A stretch of 64,000 nt of DNA from Okapia johnstoni (GCA_024291935.2 CM044326.1:36703948-36767947), one strand, 5' to 3'; numbered from the stretch's first letter, positions 20,960 to 31,374 are shown. Notes: generated by a model not told the origin, from the sequence alone. Program-made: numbers and translations.

Positions 20960-22315
20960 CGGCTTCACGTTGTTGGGCCGCTTGGTGGCTCAGAGGCAGG
21001 TAACGGAAAGGCAGGTCACCCGTGGGAAACCAGGTCGCATTCGGATACGATCCTGGGAGCATCCCCTCCACCGGTCATGCTGCTGCCTGATCTGGGCTGG
21101 ACGCGGAGGTCCAGGAACTTGCGCCCTGGGGTCTCTGCCCTAGAGGACGTCGCAGTGGTGGTGGGGGTACACAGGCACTGGGAGGTACACGCTCCTTAAG
21201 GCCTTTCTCTGCTTAAAGGAAATGAAGCAGCTGGGCTCGTGGGAGCTGGGAGGGTCTCGGAGGACCACTGGGGTTCTCCTCATGGAGATGAGGTGGGTGG
21301 GGGAGCAGACTTCTTCCCAGGAGTGGCCGGATGACAGATGTGTGCGTGGGCATCCCACTGACCCCATGAGCCCCCCTGTAGCCCCAGCTGGCCCGCAAGG
21401 GGTCCGACTTGGTTAGTGACTTATGAAAGCACAGCGTGTCGGACTCTCAGACCCCCGGGGGAAGTTTTGACTTTGAAGAAGAGGCCTGGAGCATGGGGAA
21501 GATTTTCTCATCAGATTGCCTTCAAGTTCCTTCACGTGCCGGGTTGACTTGAAGCCCCTCTTCAGTCTTCCCAGTGCTTGAGTCGGCCCAGCCCTCTGGA
21601 GCTGGTGGACGCTGAAGACCCAGCAAAGGCGTGTTCATGTTTGTGAGAGCAAGCAGACCAAAGCACACGGGGAGTGCGATGCGCTTCTCAGTTTTTGCAC
21701 ACGGTTTCCTGGAAGCAATTTCTCCTCCAGAAGAAACCAGCTTTCATCGTCCTTATAGCTGGAGGTGTTCGTGGCTGCTTTTTTTTTTTCGGTGGGGGGA
21801 ACAAGATGTCCTTGACTTTTCAAACCCGAGGGCCAGGCGGGGCAGAAGAGGGACTGCGTGCTGTACATATTTCACAATCAAACCCAAATCGTCTAAACCA
21901 TGAAATAAAGTTTATCCAAACATAATCAGGGCTGGCCAATTTAATCCAGAAAGCAGTGGGAAGAAACCCTCGGCGGGCAGGGGTCCCTGTGTTGTGTTCT
22001 GCCACCCAGCGTCGTACCGGCAGGGGTGGGGGTGGAATCCGTAGCCTGCCTGAGGCGCCCACCCCCTTCTTGGGGGCGTTACTTAATAATAATCCGAGAG
22101 CCTGGGGTGGGGGATGAGGTGTGACCATGTGTGTGGTCGGGGTGAGTGATGCGACCACGGTGAGTTCCTCTTCCATCAGGGTCCTTATATGCAGCAGGGG
22201 ACCATCAGGTCACGGCCAGGTCATCATTTCTGTGTGTACCCCCCGCCACCACTCCCCAGCCTCACGCTCTCTGCTGGGGGCCTCCCCACAGACTTAAGCA
22301 TGTTTCTTAGGAAGG
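20960..22315. other. Unique noncoding sequence; AT-rich patch at 21850-21960
   Basis: No gene. The AT-rich patch ACATATTTCACAATCAAACC through AATAAAGTTTATCCAAACAT to CAATTTAATCCAG may be a small conserved element; it contains TAATCC and a polyadenylation-like AATAAA at about 21904. Otherwise GC-rich with overlapping spurious frames. Confidence 0.35.
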
Positions 22316-22317
22316 TA

Positions 22318-22455
22318 ACCTATTCTGTAGGTCACCAGTGAGGAGACCTTGACCAGAGAGGTGATGTGACTTGGCCGACATAGCACAGTGGCTAGAGGGC
22401 AGAGGTGGGATTTGAACCCAGGACTCCTTGGGTGTGGGGGCCACACACTGCTCTT
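22318..22455 (-). mobile_element. MIR remnant, minus strand
   Basis: GGTCACCAGTGAGGAGACCT, GACTTGGCCGACATAGCACA, GTGGCTAGAGGGCAGAGG, TGGGATTTGAACCCAGGACT: clear antisense MIR. Confidence 0.8.
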
Positions 22456-22878
22456 CTCCTCGCTTTCTGGCTCCGGACTGCCCACCCCGCTGGCCTTCCA
22501 CCTGGCCGGTGTGATGGAGAAGGGCAAGGTTATGAATCAGGGGAGCTGCTCGGGGCTGGCCTGAGCCTGGGCCGATAGGAAGGCCTGTGTATTATGGTTT
22601 CGGCAGAAGGGGTCCGAGGGCTCGGAACTTCTTCTTCAAGGAGGTCAATGCAACAGTGGAGTCACTCCCTGCAGAGACGGGGGCAGTTGGAATCTTTTCA
22701 TAAATACAGACATTTTTAATGATGGCCTTTTGTTCATGAGAGGTGAGGAAGGGCTGGTGGGACCAGGCCCTTGGCACCCAAGTTGGCCTTGGAGTCGTGT
22801 GTAACCAGTGCTTCCTGATGCAGGCACCCTCTTCGTGAATTTCCTGGTGTTTTATGAACCAGCACCTAGTTTTTTCTT

Positions 22879-23091
22879 GCTTCCCTGGTGGCTCAGTGGT
22901 AAAGAATCTGCCCGCCAATGCAGGAGACGTGGGTTCGATCCCTGGGTTGGGAAGATCCCCTGGAGGAGGAAATGGCCACCCAGTGCAGTATGCCTTGCCT
23001 GGAAAACTCCATGGACAGAAGAGCGTGGCGGGCTACAGTCCATGGGGTTGCAAAAAGAGTCGGATACGACTTAGTGAGTGAGCCGGCATGC
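22879..23091 (+). mobile_element. Bov-tA SINE, plus strand, promoter boxes intact
   Basis: Near-consensus copy starting CTTCCCTGGTGGCTCAGTGG. Both internal pol III boxes fit their consensus: the A box TGGCTCAGTGG near 22888-22898 and the B box GGTTCGATCC at 22932-22941. The core runs through GGCTACAGTCCATGGGGTTG to AGTCGGATACGACTTAGTGA. Intact boxes make it one of the younger copies here; transcription cannot be judged. Confidence 0.95.
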
Positions 23092-23209
23092 ACAGTTTTT
23101 TCTTTAAGAGCAGGGAAACCGTGGCCTGAGGGCCCACTGTGTGCACGGGCTGCATACAGTCGTCTCCACTGATTCTTTCTCACAACAGTGTGAGGCTATG
23201 TGTGTTGAA

Positions 23210-24005
23210 AATATTTTTTATCATTGTGTTAAAGGACACAAAGCATGAAATTTAGCATCTTAATCATTTTTAGTCAAGTGGCGTTAAGTCCATTCATACC
23301 TTCTTCTGCTACCATCACCACTATCCATCGCAGGCGCTTTGTCACCCCAGATTGAAAGTCTGTCCCCGTTAAACCCTCACTGCCCCTCCGACCCCCTCCC
23401 AGCCCACAACCACTGTTTCACTCCTTCCTGTCTCTATGAGCTTGACCGCTCTGGGGGTCTCCTGTGAGTGGAATCATGCAGTACTGGTTTTGCGGGTCAC
23501 TCAGCACGGTGACCTCAAGGTTCATCCATGTTATGGCATGAGTTCGGATCACCTGCCTTTTTATTCATTCTTTTCGATTTTACTTTATTGGAGTAGAGTT
23601 GATTTACAATGTCCTCTTAGTTGTGGGTGTACAGCTAAGTGATTCATTTGTACGTACGCCTGTACCCATTCTTCAGATTCTGTTCCTGTATAGGTTGCAC
23701 CTTCCTGTTGAAGGCTGAGTCATATTCATTGTGTGGATGGACCACAGTTGAACCATTCATCCTGTGATGGACACTGGTTTATTTCCTCCTTTGGCTACTG
23801 TGAATAGTGCTGCTGGGAATGTGTGTGTGTGTAATGGTTGGAGACCCTGCTTTTTGGGTGGTGAGTACCCAGGGTGGAATTGCTGGATCACACGGTAATT
23901 CTCCTCATTGAGGAAACACCCACCTGTTTCCCATAGCGTCTGCATCCTTTTACTTTCCCGCCAGCAGTGCTCAAGGGGCCCAGTATTTCCACCATCTCAC
24001 CTGAA
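23210..24005 (-). mobile_element. L1M-type LINE-1 remnant, minus strand, with an insert
   Basis: Long antisense match to old L1: AAGCATGAAATTTAGCATCT, GGTTCATCCATGTTATGGCA, AGGCTGAGTCATATTCATTG, GAATTGCTGGATCACACGG and CCCGCCAGCAGTGC. Between about 23558 and 23705 it is interrupted by a different L1-derived piece (ATTGGAGTAGAGTTGATTTACAATG to TCCTGTATAGGTTGC), typical of an artiodactyl L1 tail. The matching order resumes after it. No reverse transcriptase frame remains. Confidence 0.82.
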
Positions 24006-24019
24006 GCTGACCGTTGGGG

Positions 24020-24130
24020 TTTATAGTTGAGGGCTCCAAGCCTCAGGGATGTGGACACCAGCTGGCCCAGGTTATGTGGTTAGTAAACCTGGGAGTCCGA
24101 GCTGGAACCAGCCTCCAGACTCAGACTTGG
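24020..24130 (-). mobile_element. MIR remnant, minus strand
   Basis: AAGCCTCAGGGATGTGGACA, GCCCAGGTTATGTGGTTAGT, AAACCTGGGAGTCCGAGCTG, GGAACCAGCCTCCAGACTCA; diverged antisense MIR order. Confidence 0.55.
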
Positions 24131-24608
24131 TACCTGTGGCTGTGGTCCTGGGCCAGTGTCTTCAGTCCCTTCGAGGGTCTCTAACATCACTTGTAAAGGC
24201 TTCCCGCAATGGCCTCATCTCCCGGGGTGCTGGTTTTCGGCTGTCAGCTAAGCATTTCGTTACCTTGAGCCTTGGGGGGAAGAAGATTTTGCAGATGGAC
24301 TGTTTTCACTGTCCTTTCTGCTGTGTCCTCAGGGCATTGATTTGGGTTCAGTTCAGCAGGAAGAGTGTGTATTTAGGCGGGGACCCTTGGGGACCAGGGA
24401 GAGCCGGCTGGTGTCTGAGGGTCCATGCGGCCCCTCTCTGAGCCTCTCCTGTCTGCAGGGGGTCATCGTCATGCCAGCCTTGCTGCCTCGGCTGGACTGG
24501 GAGGGGTTGGAGAACAGGCATCCTGAGTCAGACTACAGGCAACTCCCTGGGTCTGCTCCTCTGATCAAGAGGCCTTGGGTCCTTGTTAAAGGGGAAATAG
24601 TGAAAGAA
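24130..24608. other. Unique noncoding sequence
   Basis: No gene. A 130-codon plus-strand frame crosses the MIR and this segment and has no domain. Confidence 0.4.
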
Positions 24609-24811
24609 TTAGTCTCTTAGTCATGTCCGACTCTTTGTGACCCCACAGACTGTAGCCCGCCAGGCTCCTCTGGCGGGCTAGACTTCTCCAGGCAAGAATA
24701 CTGGAGTGGGTTGCCATGCCCTTCTCCAGGGGATCTTCACGACCCAGGGATCGAACCTGGGTCTCCTGCATTGCAGGTGGATTCTCTTCCTTCTGAGCCA
24801 CCAGGGAAGCC
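24609..24811 (-). mobile_element. Bov-tA SINE, minus strand, with internal 10-bp hairpin
   Basis: Near-consensus reverse copy from CTTAGTCATGTCCGACTC to GAGCCACCAGGGAAGCC, with the B-box complement GGGATCGAACC kept. The usual GTCCATGGGA block is replaced by GGCGGGCTAGAC, which makes AGCCCGCCAG (24654-24663) and CTGGCGGGCT (24670-24679) perfect inverted repeats with a six-base loop. Confidence 0.95.
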
Positions 24812-24862
24812 CTGGTGGGATAGGGTGGGGGTTATCACGCAGAGCTGTGATCTCTCTCTGTG

Positions 24863-25310
24863 GCCCTAGGGTTGCCATAGCAAATGACCACCGTCTGGAT
24901 ACCTTCGAACAGCAGGAGTTTGTTATCTCACAGTTCTGAATGCTACCAGTCCACAAGCACTGTGTCAGTAGGGCCGCACTCCCTCCAAAGGGGAGAATAT
25001 TCCAGCTTCTGGTGGCTCCAGGCGTCCCTTGGCTTGTGGCCGCATCCTTCCTGTCTCTGCCCCTGTGGTCACGTGGCCTCCTCCTTGGGGATCTGTCTTC
25101 TCTCTGGGATAATTAAAATGAAAAAGGCAACTGTCATTGGATTTAGAGCCACTGGGATAATCTGGGATGATGTCATCTCACATCCTGAACTTAATTCTGT
25201 CTGCAGTGACCCTTTTCCCAAATAAGGTCACATTCACAGATTCTAAGGATTTGGTTAGAAACATATAAGAATGCTTCATTTCAGGGGTGGCCATTCAACA
25301 CCCACAACAT
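24863..25310 (-). mobile_element. MaLR/MLT1-like LTR remnant, minus strand
   Basis: The order GTTGCCATAGCAAATGACCA, TTATCTCACAGTTCTGAATG, GGCCGCATCCTTCCTGTC, GTCACGTGGCCTCC, CCAAATAAGGTCACATTCAC and ATTCAACACCCACAACATG is the antisense of the widespread MaLR-type solo LTR (tgttatgggttgaat ... ctgtgagaaaataaa). The subfamily name is uncertain. No internal retroviral genes are present; it is an old solo LTR. Confidence 0.65.
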
Positions 25311-25313
25311 GCT

Positions 25314-25420
25314 CCCTTCCTGGGTTGTGAGCCCCTCCAGGGCAGGAACCCCAGTTCGGAGCACTCCGTGAACTCTCAATGCCTGGCACAGATTCAAGCA
25401 CAGGCAGGGCACCCCCCAAA
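25314..25420 (+). mobile_element. L2 LINE 3'-end remnant, plus strand
   Basis: GTTGTGAGCCCCTCCAGGGC, AGGAACCCCAGTTC and CTCTCAATGCCTGGCACAGA follow the L2 3'-end consensus (gtgagctccttgagggcaggga ... gtgcctggcaca). Confidence 0.6.
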
Positions 25421-25629
25421 TGTGTGGTGGGTTGAACTTGGAGCTGACCTCCAGTGGAATGATCACATGTTCCTTTCGCCAAGAAGGCGATGATTCTCGA
25501 CATGGTCCTCTCTGGACAGCACTTGGACCTGCATGGTTTATGGAAGGCTGTGCGCCCCCTGCCCCCCCCCCCCAATTCTGGCCTCGTGCCAGTTCAGAAC
25601 ACACGTATTAACAGAGAGGGGGTGGCTTT

Positions 25630-25860
25630 AAAAACTAGTCTGCAATGATTATTATGAGAAAAAAAATTAGTAGAGTTGAATAGATGCTAAAAATAGCTGG
25701 ACACATACTTGCCTATAATCTTACCATTTTTTTTTTTTAAGAGAATATAATTATTTTTGTAAACCAGCTCTAAGAAGCCAGGAGTATTTTTAGTATGCGT
25801 CTTCTAAGACATCCAGCATCTTTTTAGGAAGATGCAGATATGTGATGTCATCACGTCAGG
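25630..25860. promoter_or_regulatory. Candidate element G with MEF2-type sites
   Basis: AT-rich island with a perfect MEF2 site CTAAAAATAG at 25687-25696 and a near-consensus inverted one (GTATTTTTAG, 25784-25793). It also holds AATGATTATTATGAG near 25646, an AATATAATTATTTTTGTAAACC block, and TGTGATGTCATCACGTCAGG at 25841-25860. No repeat match. A muscle or heart-type enhancer would fit, by inference only. Confidence 0.42.
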
Positions 25861-26220
25861 CTGCAGGGGCCTCTGGAGCAAGGCGGGTGTGCGGGTGAGT
25901 GAGAGCCCGGACCTGGCCGTGTCGCTGTGCGTGTCTCTGCCGGGAGGATAGTCCCTGCGTGGCCTGACTGTGACCACACCTGGTCCACTGGGAGGACTGA
26001 AGCTGGTTCAGCTCTGGGACCAAGATGGCCAGGACTGTGATGATCTGGGTCTGAGTGGACCTGCAGGAATAACCAAGACTAGAGGGAAAACGTTCCGTGG
26101 CTTTTTCATTTGGAGCCAAACGTTGCCTCATGTAATTTTCTCCCTGGTTTTTCCCATTGCCGCTGCCAGGGTCCTGGGGCCTGGCACAGACTCCGTAATA
26201 GAAGGCCCTGAGTGTTTGCG
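25860..26220. other. Unique sequence with a possible L2 fragment
   Basis: No gene. About 26156-26220 (CAGGGTCCTGGGGCCTGGCACA) resembles an L2 3' end. Confidence 0.35.
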
Positions 26221-26225
26221 CCTTG

Positions 26226-26310
26226 GTGTGGATTTGTGTGTATGTGCATGTGTGTATGTGAATGTGTGTAGTTGTGTATTCATGGGTATGCGTGTTTTGT
26301 GCGTACACGT
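26226..26310. repeat. Degenerate (TG)n simple repeat, left part
   Basis: TGTG and TGTATGTGCATG-type units, interrupted. It continues on the far side of a Bov-tA (26526-26655), so the SINE inserted into the repeat. Confidence 0.8.
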
Positions 26311-26314
26311 GAGT

Positions 26315-26524
26315 GTTGTTGTTTAGTGCTAAGTTGTGTCCGACTCTTTGAGACCTGTTGAACTGTAGCCCACCAGACTCCTCTGTCCATGGGATTTCCC
26401 AGGCAAGAATACTGGAGAGGGTTGCCATTTTCTTCTCCAGGGGATCTTCCTGACCCAGGGATCAAACTTGTGTCTCCTGCATTGAAAGGCAGATTCTTTA
26501 CCATGTGAACCATGTGGGAAGCCC
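26315..26524 (-). mobile_element. Bov-tA SINE, minus strand, inside a TG repeat
   Basis: GTTGTTGTTTAGTGCTAAGT, TGTGTCCGACTCTTTGAGAC, CAAGAATACTGGAGAGGGTT, then GGGATCAAACTTGTG and a changed head GTGAACCATGTGGGAAGCCC. Complete length, moderately diverged. Confidence 0.94.
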
Positions 26525-26525
26525 T

Positions 26526-26655
26526 ATGTGTGAGGGTAGGTAAGTGTATACGTGAGTCTGTGTGTCTGTACTTGCATTTGGGTATATGCGTATGTGTGCA
26601 TGTCTGTGCATATATGTGGGTGTGTATGTGTATGTGCGTGCATGTGTGTGTGTGG
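26526..26655. repeat. Degenerate (TG)n simple repeat, right part
   Basis: Alternating TGTG, TATG, GTGCATG units, ending in a pure (TG) run near 26641-26654. Confidence 0.82.
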
Positions 26656-27044
26656 TGGCATGGAAGCACTGTCAGCATAGAACAGGAGCCCCCGTTCCGC
26701 CCAGGACCGAGTGTTTATGGTGGAGACACTTCTGATTATTTTTCCTCCCTGAACTTTACAGTTCTTCCTGGATTGCGGTGTGTGTGATCAAGTTTCAGCG
26801 CTGAGGCCCGCTGAAGCCTTTGAGGGCAAGTCTCTCCCTGGGGATGAAGTGCCCTTCTCTGGGCCTTCTGGAGGAGACTGCATCCCCAGCCCCACCCCAG
26901 TCTCAGAGGGAGCCCAAAGTTCCCAGTCCTGGGAAACCTGGCCAGTCCAGAGGGTGCCCCATCCAGGAGAGCGTGCTGGGGTGAGGGGGGTGCCCACCTT
27001 TGCCCTTGGACAGCTGGGTTCAAAGTCCCGACTCTGTCAGGGGC

Positions 27045-27160
27045 GTTTGCTAAACGCTCACTGTGGGCTCCATCCTCAGTATCCCTCAGCCCAGCCCTGC
27101 GAGGAGGGCAAGCTGTTACCCCGTTTTACAGACTTGGAAACCAAGGCAAGTCTGACTTCA
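27045..27160 (-). mobile_element. MIR-like remnant, minus strand
   Basis: GCTAAACGCTCACTGTGGGC, CCCTGCGAGGAGGGCAAGCT, TACCCCGTTTTACAGACTTG, GAAACCAAGGCAAG: antisense order of an ancient SINE, diverged. Confidence 0.6.
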
Positions 27161-27179
27161 GAGCCCTTCACTGCTTGAT

Positions 27180-27515
27180 TAGACTTTAGAACCATCCCTG
27201 CTTTATCAATTCTATACTGCCTTCAACTGCAGATGGTGTATGAAAGGGGCTGAATAGCAGCAGGTATTACTCTACTATTTTTATTGTTGCTGTGACTATA
27301 CTTATTATCACAAGGCTTACCATTGCCGTTTCCCTGGGTGGAAGTACTTCAGCACCCATATGACTTTCCCCCGGTGGCCGAGTCCCGCCTCCTGCTGTCT
27401 CTGGTTTCCGGGGGGGGGGGGACCATTTTCATCCTTCCAGTGCAATGGGCATTCTTCCCTTGCATCCCTCAGTCCCTCCTGCATCTCCCCCTCCCTTTTC
27501 AGTCTGTGTGTATTT
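27180..27515. other. Unique sequence with a short poly-G
   Basis: No gene. A pure G run lies at 27412-27421. Flanks are mixed. Confidence 0.4.
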
Positions 27516-27519
27516 GAGG

Positions 27520-28150
27520 TCTGATAATCTTTCTCCTCTAATCGAGATAATGAACACAGTATTTCCAGAACCGCTGCACTAAAAGTCAAGTGCAAAGTGA
27601 TGGTTTTCATTTCTTGTTCTCTCTCTTTCTCTCTCTCCTCATATGCATCTCTGAAAGGAGGGATTGGCTGAAAGCAAACAGCTAATAACCTATGGATTTA
27701 TGGAGCCAGCGCGAGCCTGGCTTAATAAGCTTTTATACCTGGAACCAGCGTTCTGTCTCTTTAAGTTGAGACTCCAACTTGCTTGGTATTTTACAGTGCC
27801 TGGTTTCATTTATGCTGGAGCCAGACTTACTATGTGAGAGCCGTCCGCACGCTGGAATTAGTCTTAAGCTTGCTTCTGTGGCGTTGCCAAATTCCATGTT
27901 TGTGTTTTATTTAGAATTCTTTTCACGGCCAGCCGATTCTGTTCCGGCGCACACAGGCGCTCTTGCGCCCCACGGAGAAAATAAGCAAGCTTGCGTTTTC
28001 CTTGGCAGAGGCCGTGGCCACAATAGACTGCGGTCTCCGAAACATTTTTTAAAAGCTATTTTAACCCATAACAGATGCATAAAGTCGGCACAGGCATGCC
28101 AGTTTTCTTAGTTTTAATTAAAAAATAATTACAGTCTAATGGGATGTAAG
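27520..28150. promoter_or_regulatory. Candidate conserved noncoding element H (about 600 bases)
   Basis: Long repeat-free island, one of the largest of its kind here. It contains TCTAATCGAGATAATGAACA near 27537, an NKX2-type TCAAGTG at 27586-27592, CTGAAAGCAAACAGCTAATAACC near 27669, a HOX/CDX-like TTTATGG at 27697-27703, GGCTTAATAAGC near 27719, and AATTAGTCTTAAGC near 27856. It ends in GTTTTAATTAAAAAATAATTACAG near 28111. A plus-strand frame crosses it but reads as no known protein. It may be several adjoining elements. Confidence 0.45.
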
Positions 28151-29460
28151 TGACACATTTGGATGAATGGTGGGTGACATTATCGGCAACTTATGAGTGC
28201 CTCTCCCTTGGCCCGAGCAGAGGTGGGGAAGAGTTGGGGAGGGGGTCTCGGTATCTGTTCTCCGTTGCAAGGTCGGGGCAGGGGTGGCGGCCCCTGTCCT
28301 GGTTGCTGTCGGGTCCCGTGGAAACCTCGGTGAACTGTGGGCAACAATAGAGAAGGAACCCTTGCTGCGACTGGCCGGGTAACAGAGCTGCCAGGATGCG
28401 GCAGTGAGCATCTGAGGATCCGTGGTATCTTGCAGCATCCTGTGTCCAGTCATGCTTGATGGGAAATTCTCACCTGTGGGGCTCTTCCATGGTGTGATGG
28501 TGGTACCTGGGTGCTGTGGCCTCAAGCTGGCTCCCTTGATCTCTCCTTCCCTTCAGGAACCATCCATCAGCTAGAAGCTGTGGGCATTGGGACCCACTGG
28601 GGGCCATGTAAATAAGAAAATACAGCTGGGATGGTAAAGAGGCAGAATAACAGTGGCTTGCCAGGTACCACTGCTTGCAAAAATCTGCGCCCCAGATGCT
28701 CACCGTGGGTCCAGTTTTTCTGTAAAATTCGACGTTCCTTGGAATCTGGAGTAGAGCTGGGCCGGTCTGGAAGGTCCCTGGGAGGCAGGGACGTCGTGGG
28801 TGTGGGCACAGGGACTGAGCCAGGATGGGGGGGGTCGGGCGTTTCTCCAGCTTCTCATCATGGAGGTGGGGAATCCCACCTCCACTAATGAGGCAGCTGG
28901 TGGGTGGTGACAGGTTACTCTGACCTCTGAGCCCTGGTCCCATCGGCCCCTGTTGGGCGTGAGGACCAGTGTCAGGCAGTGGGGATTAGGGTTTGGGGCT
29001 CTGTCTCCTGGGAGCCGGTGCTGCTGGGAGGACGATGCCTCGGGCTCCAGGTGCTGAGCCCTTCCGTCTTCAGGAGGCTCCGGGAGCTGCATCATCTGGA
29101 GCCTTCGGGGATCAGGAGGAAGGTGCCCTTGTGCCCGTCGTGCTGGTGGGCAGCCTCACGTCCTGCCCACACAGTGCGCCGGGCCAGGGGCCCTCCTTGT
29201 GCAGCGCTGCCAGGTGCCTCCGGGTGGGCCAGCCTGAGCAGTGCCTCCGAGATGGGAAGGGCTTGGTCCCCGGCCACCCCATCAAGTTAGGACCTGCTTG
29301 GTGGACCTCAGACCGCACCCTTTCCTCTGACACCCCGGCCTCTGCCCAGGCCCATGGAGGGTCCACCCGGTGGCTGGCGGTGGATTCTGGGAGATGGGGA
29401 GGCGGGGGGGCTGGTTGGGGAAATCTTTATTTTTACTCTTGAGGTGGTGGTACTTGTTGT
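28150..29460. other. GC-rich unique sequence, no gene
   Basis: Frames of up to 157 codons are open on both strands and have no domains. No repeats recognised. Confidence 0.4.
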
Positions 29461-29514
29461 CAGCGAAGCAAAATGAGTGTTTCTTAGACAATGTTTCCCG
29501 GAGCCCAGATTCCT

Positions 29515-29700
29515 CAGAAGTGAAAATTAAGTTCCTCTATTAAATCATGAGTCATACCAGCCCAGATGAGAGTCGCTTTGGCGTTCCTAGAATTTTTGGA
29601 AGGGAAACCTCGCATTCACGTTAATCCTTTCAATTACACCTTATTGCTGAATAATCCGCCGGGCGTTCTGCATCGCAGCCCTCTGCCATCTGATCGCAGT
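29515..29700. promoter_or_regulatory. Candidate conserved noncoding element I
   Basis: Low-GC island with TATTAAATCATGAGTCATAC near 29538, CACGTTAATCCTTTCAATTACACC near 29618 (TAATCC and CAATTA words), then TTATTGCTGAATAATCCGCC with a second TAATCC. Function is inferred. Confidence 0.38.
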
Positions 29701-30070
29701 CAGGGCTTTGCAGGCGGCACCTGAGCGGAGCAGACCCGGAGCCCCTCTTTCCCTTGGTGTTGGCACACCTAGGTTGGCACAGCCCTGCTGTTCAGCGCTC
29801 CGGGGCCTCCTGCATTCCTGGACTCACTGTACACCCCCTTCGAGGTCTCAGGGATCTAATTGCTGCCAATGATTAATGTCCAGTTGAAAAGACTCCCTAT
29901 CTTGTCTGCTCGTGTGAATTGGAAGCAGATGGGCGTGGGGTGCAGTGGGCTGCCCGCTCTGTGCCTGACCCCGGCACAGAATCTCAGGGTCCCCTCTCCC
30001 TCATGTGTTTCCCGCTCAGGTGGTGGGTGCAGAAAACAGGCTAGGTTTTGTTCCCTCTAAGAAACCGATC
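29700..30070. other. Unique noncoding sequence
   Basis: No gene or repeat recognised. A short AT-rich patch at 29855-29895 (GATCTAATTGCTGCC, AATGATTAATGTCC) may belong to the preceding element. Confidence 0.35.
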
Positions 30071-30073
30071 TTG

Positions 30074-30203
30074 GGGATTTCCTGGTGGTCCAGTGGTTAG
30101 GACTGTGCTCTTTTCACTGCTGGATTCTGGGTTTGAACCCTGATTGGGGAACTAAGGTCATGCAAGCTTCAAAGTGTAGCCTTAAATTAAAAAAGAAGAA
30201 AGC
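30074..30203 (+). mobile_element. CHR-2 type tRNA SINE, plus strand
   Basis: GGGATTTCCTGGTGGTCCAG, TGGTTAGGACTGTGCTC, B-box region GGGTTTGAACCCTGATTGGG, GAACTAAGGTCATGC and an A-rich tail (AAATTAAAAAAGAAGAAAGC). Confidence 0.9.
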
Positions 30204-30204
30204 A

Positions 30205-31264
30205 AACAAGAAACTGGCCTCTGGATTTGGTATATCTTTCCCGGGAGCTTCCAGTGTCCAAGTCCTAAACCAAGGTGGAGAGGTGTCCCTGGAGGGAAGA
30301 GGTGGACCCAGAGACTTCCTGCCTGCACCCCTCATTGGGGGAACAGAACCAAGGCAGGTGGGAAGGATGGAGAATGCAGCGAGGCTGGGGTTAGCCCCCC
30401 ACGCTGTGGTCTCCTGTGCTACCCACCTGCTCACCCTCCCCCCAGGGGCCCAGGCAACAGGCAGGCTGGCCTCCAGCCCCACATGTAGCTTGCAGGGGCA
30501 GGGAGGGAGGAAGGCGGGGTCCTCTGGGGAGTCTCGGCTGGGCCTGGGCTGGGGACACGGCAGCCTTGCACATTGAAGAAACCTGAGATTTGAGGCCTGT
30601 AGGATGCAGCTGTCAGACCAACCTGGAGTTGCATCTCTCTGGCTTGGGTGCACCACTTGATTTTTGGAAATTTAGTCTTTTTTTGGGGAGGGGGGTCCAT
30701 TCTGCTTCTGCTTCTCTTTATTCTGCAAGGGGCTCCAGCCTGCCCACTGCTCAGGTGAACCCCCGGGGAGGAGGATGGTGCTTTGGGACACATCTGAGAA
30801 AGAGAGGGAAGGGGATGGGGAAGATGGACCTGAAGTCAGTGACCAGGATAGGGGAAGATTCTTGCTTTGGAATTGGATATGGAGTGCAGTTTCTTAGGTT
30901 TGGAATCATCACATCTTTTGGGGGATGTATGTGGTGGAGTCAGAATGGTCACAGGTTCAAGTTCATTTACCTCTGTCAAGCTGAAGTTTCCTCTTTTTAT
31001 GAGTAAGTAGAAATGTAGACCATGAGAAGCACAGGCTGGAAAAGCAGTTTGTTTATCCATTAAATTTCCTAGAAAATAAACAAGGGTTTAGAACGGAGGT
31101 ACCCGTGGTGGGCGATGGAATGGTGGGTTAGTGTTTGAAGAGAACCTCTGGGCTGGAGACGGGCCAGCATGTCAGAGACTTTGGACCCAAAGCAGCAGGT
31201 CCGTTTATGTTAGGAAGGTCACCCTGGGGAGTAAGGGCTGTGGACTTGAGTATCCAGAAGGAGG
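30205..31264. other. Unique noncoding sequence, weak MIR-like end
   Basis: GC-rich frames on both strands without domains. About 30930-31015 (TCACAGGTTCAAGTTCATTT, ACCTCTGTCAAGC) weakly resembles MIR. Confidence 0.35.
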
Positions 31265-31372
31265 CATGTGTGTGTGCATGCATGTACATATGCATGTATA
31301 CATATGTATACCTGTATCCATGTGTGTGCATGTCTGTGTGTTCGCATGCATGGATGCATGTGCATGAATGGT
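31265..31372. repeat. (TG/CATG)n simple repeat
   Basis: Interrupted TGTG, CATGCATG, GTACATATGCATG and GTATACATATG units; strongly alternating purine-pyrimidine, much of it locally self-complementary. Confidence 0.85.
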
Positions 31373-31374
31373 GC

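Noticed and set aside
21900..21910. AATAAA as a polyadenylation signal
   Set aside because: Single hexamer in AT-rich DNA with no upstream gene; expected by chance.
24863..25310. Possible retroviral provirus
   Set aside because: Only an old MaLR-type solo LTR pattern is present; no gag, pol or env sequence adjoins it.
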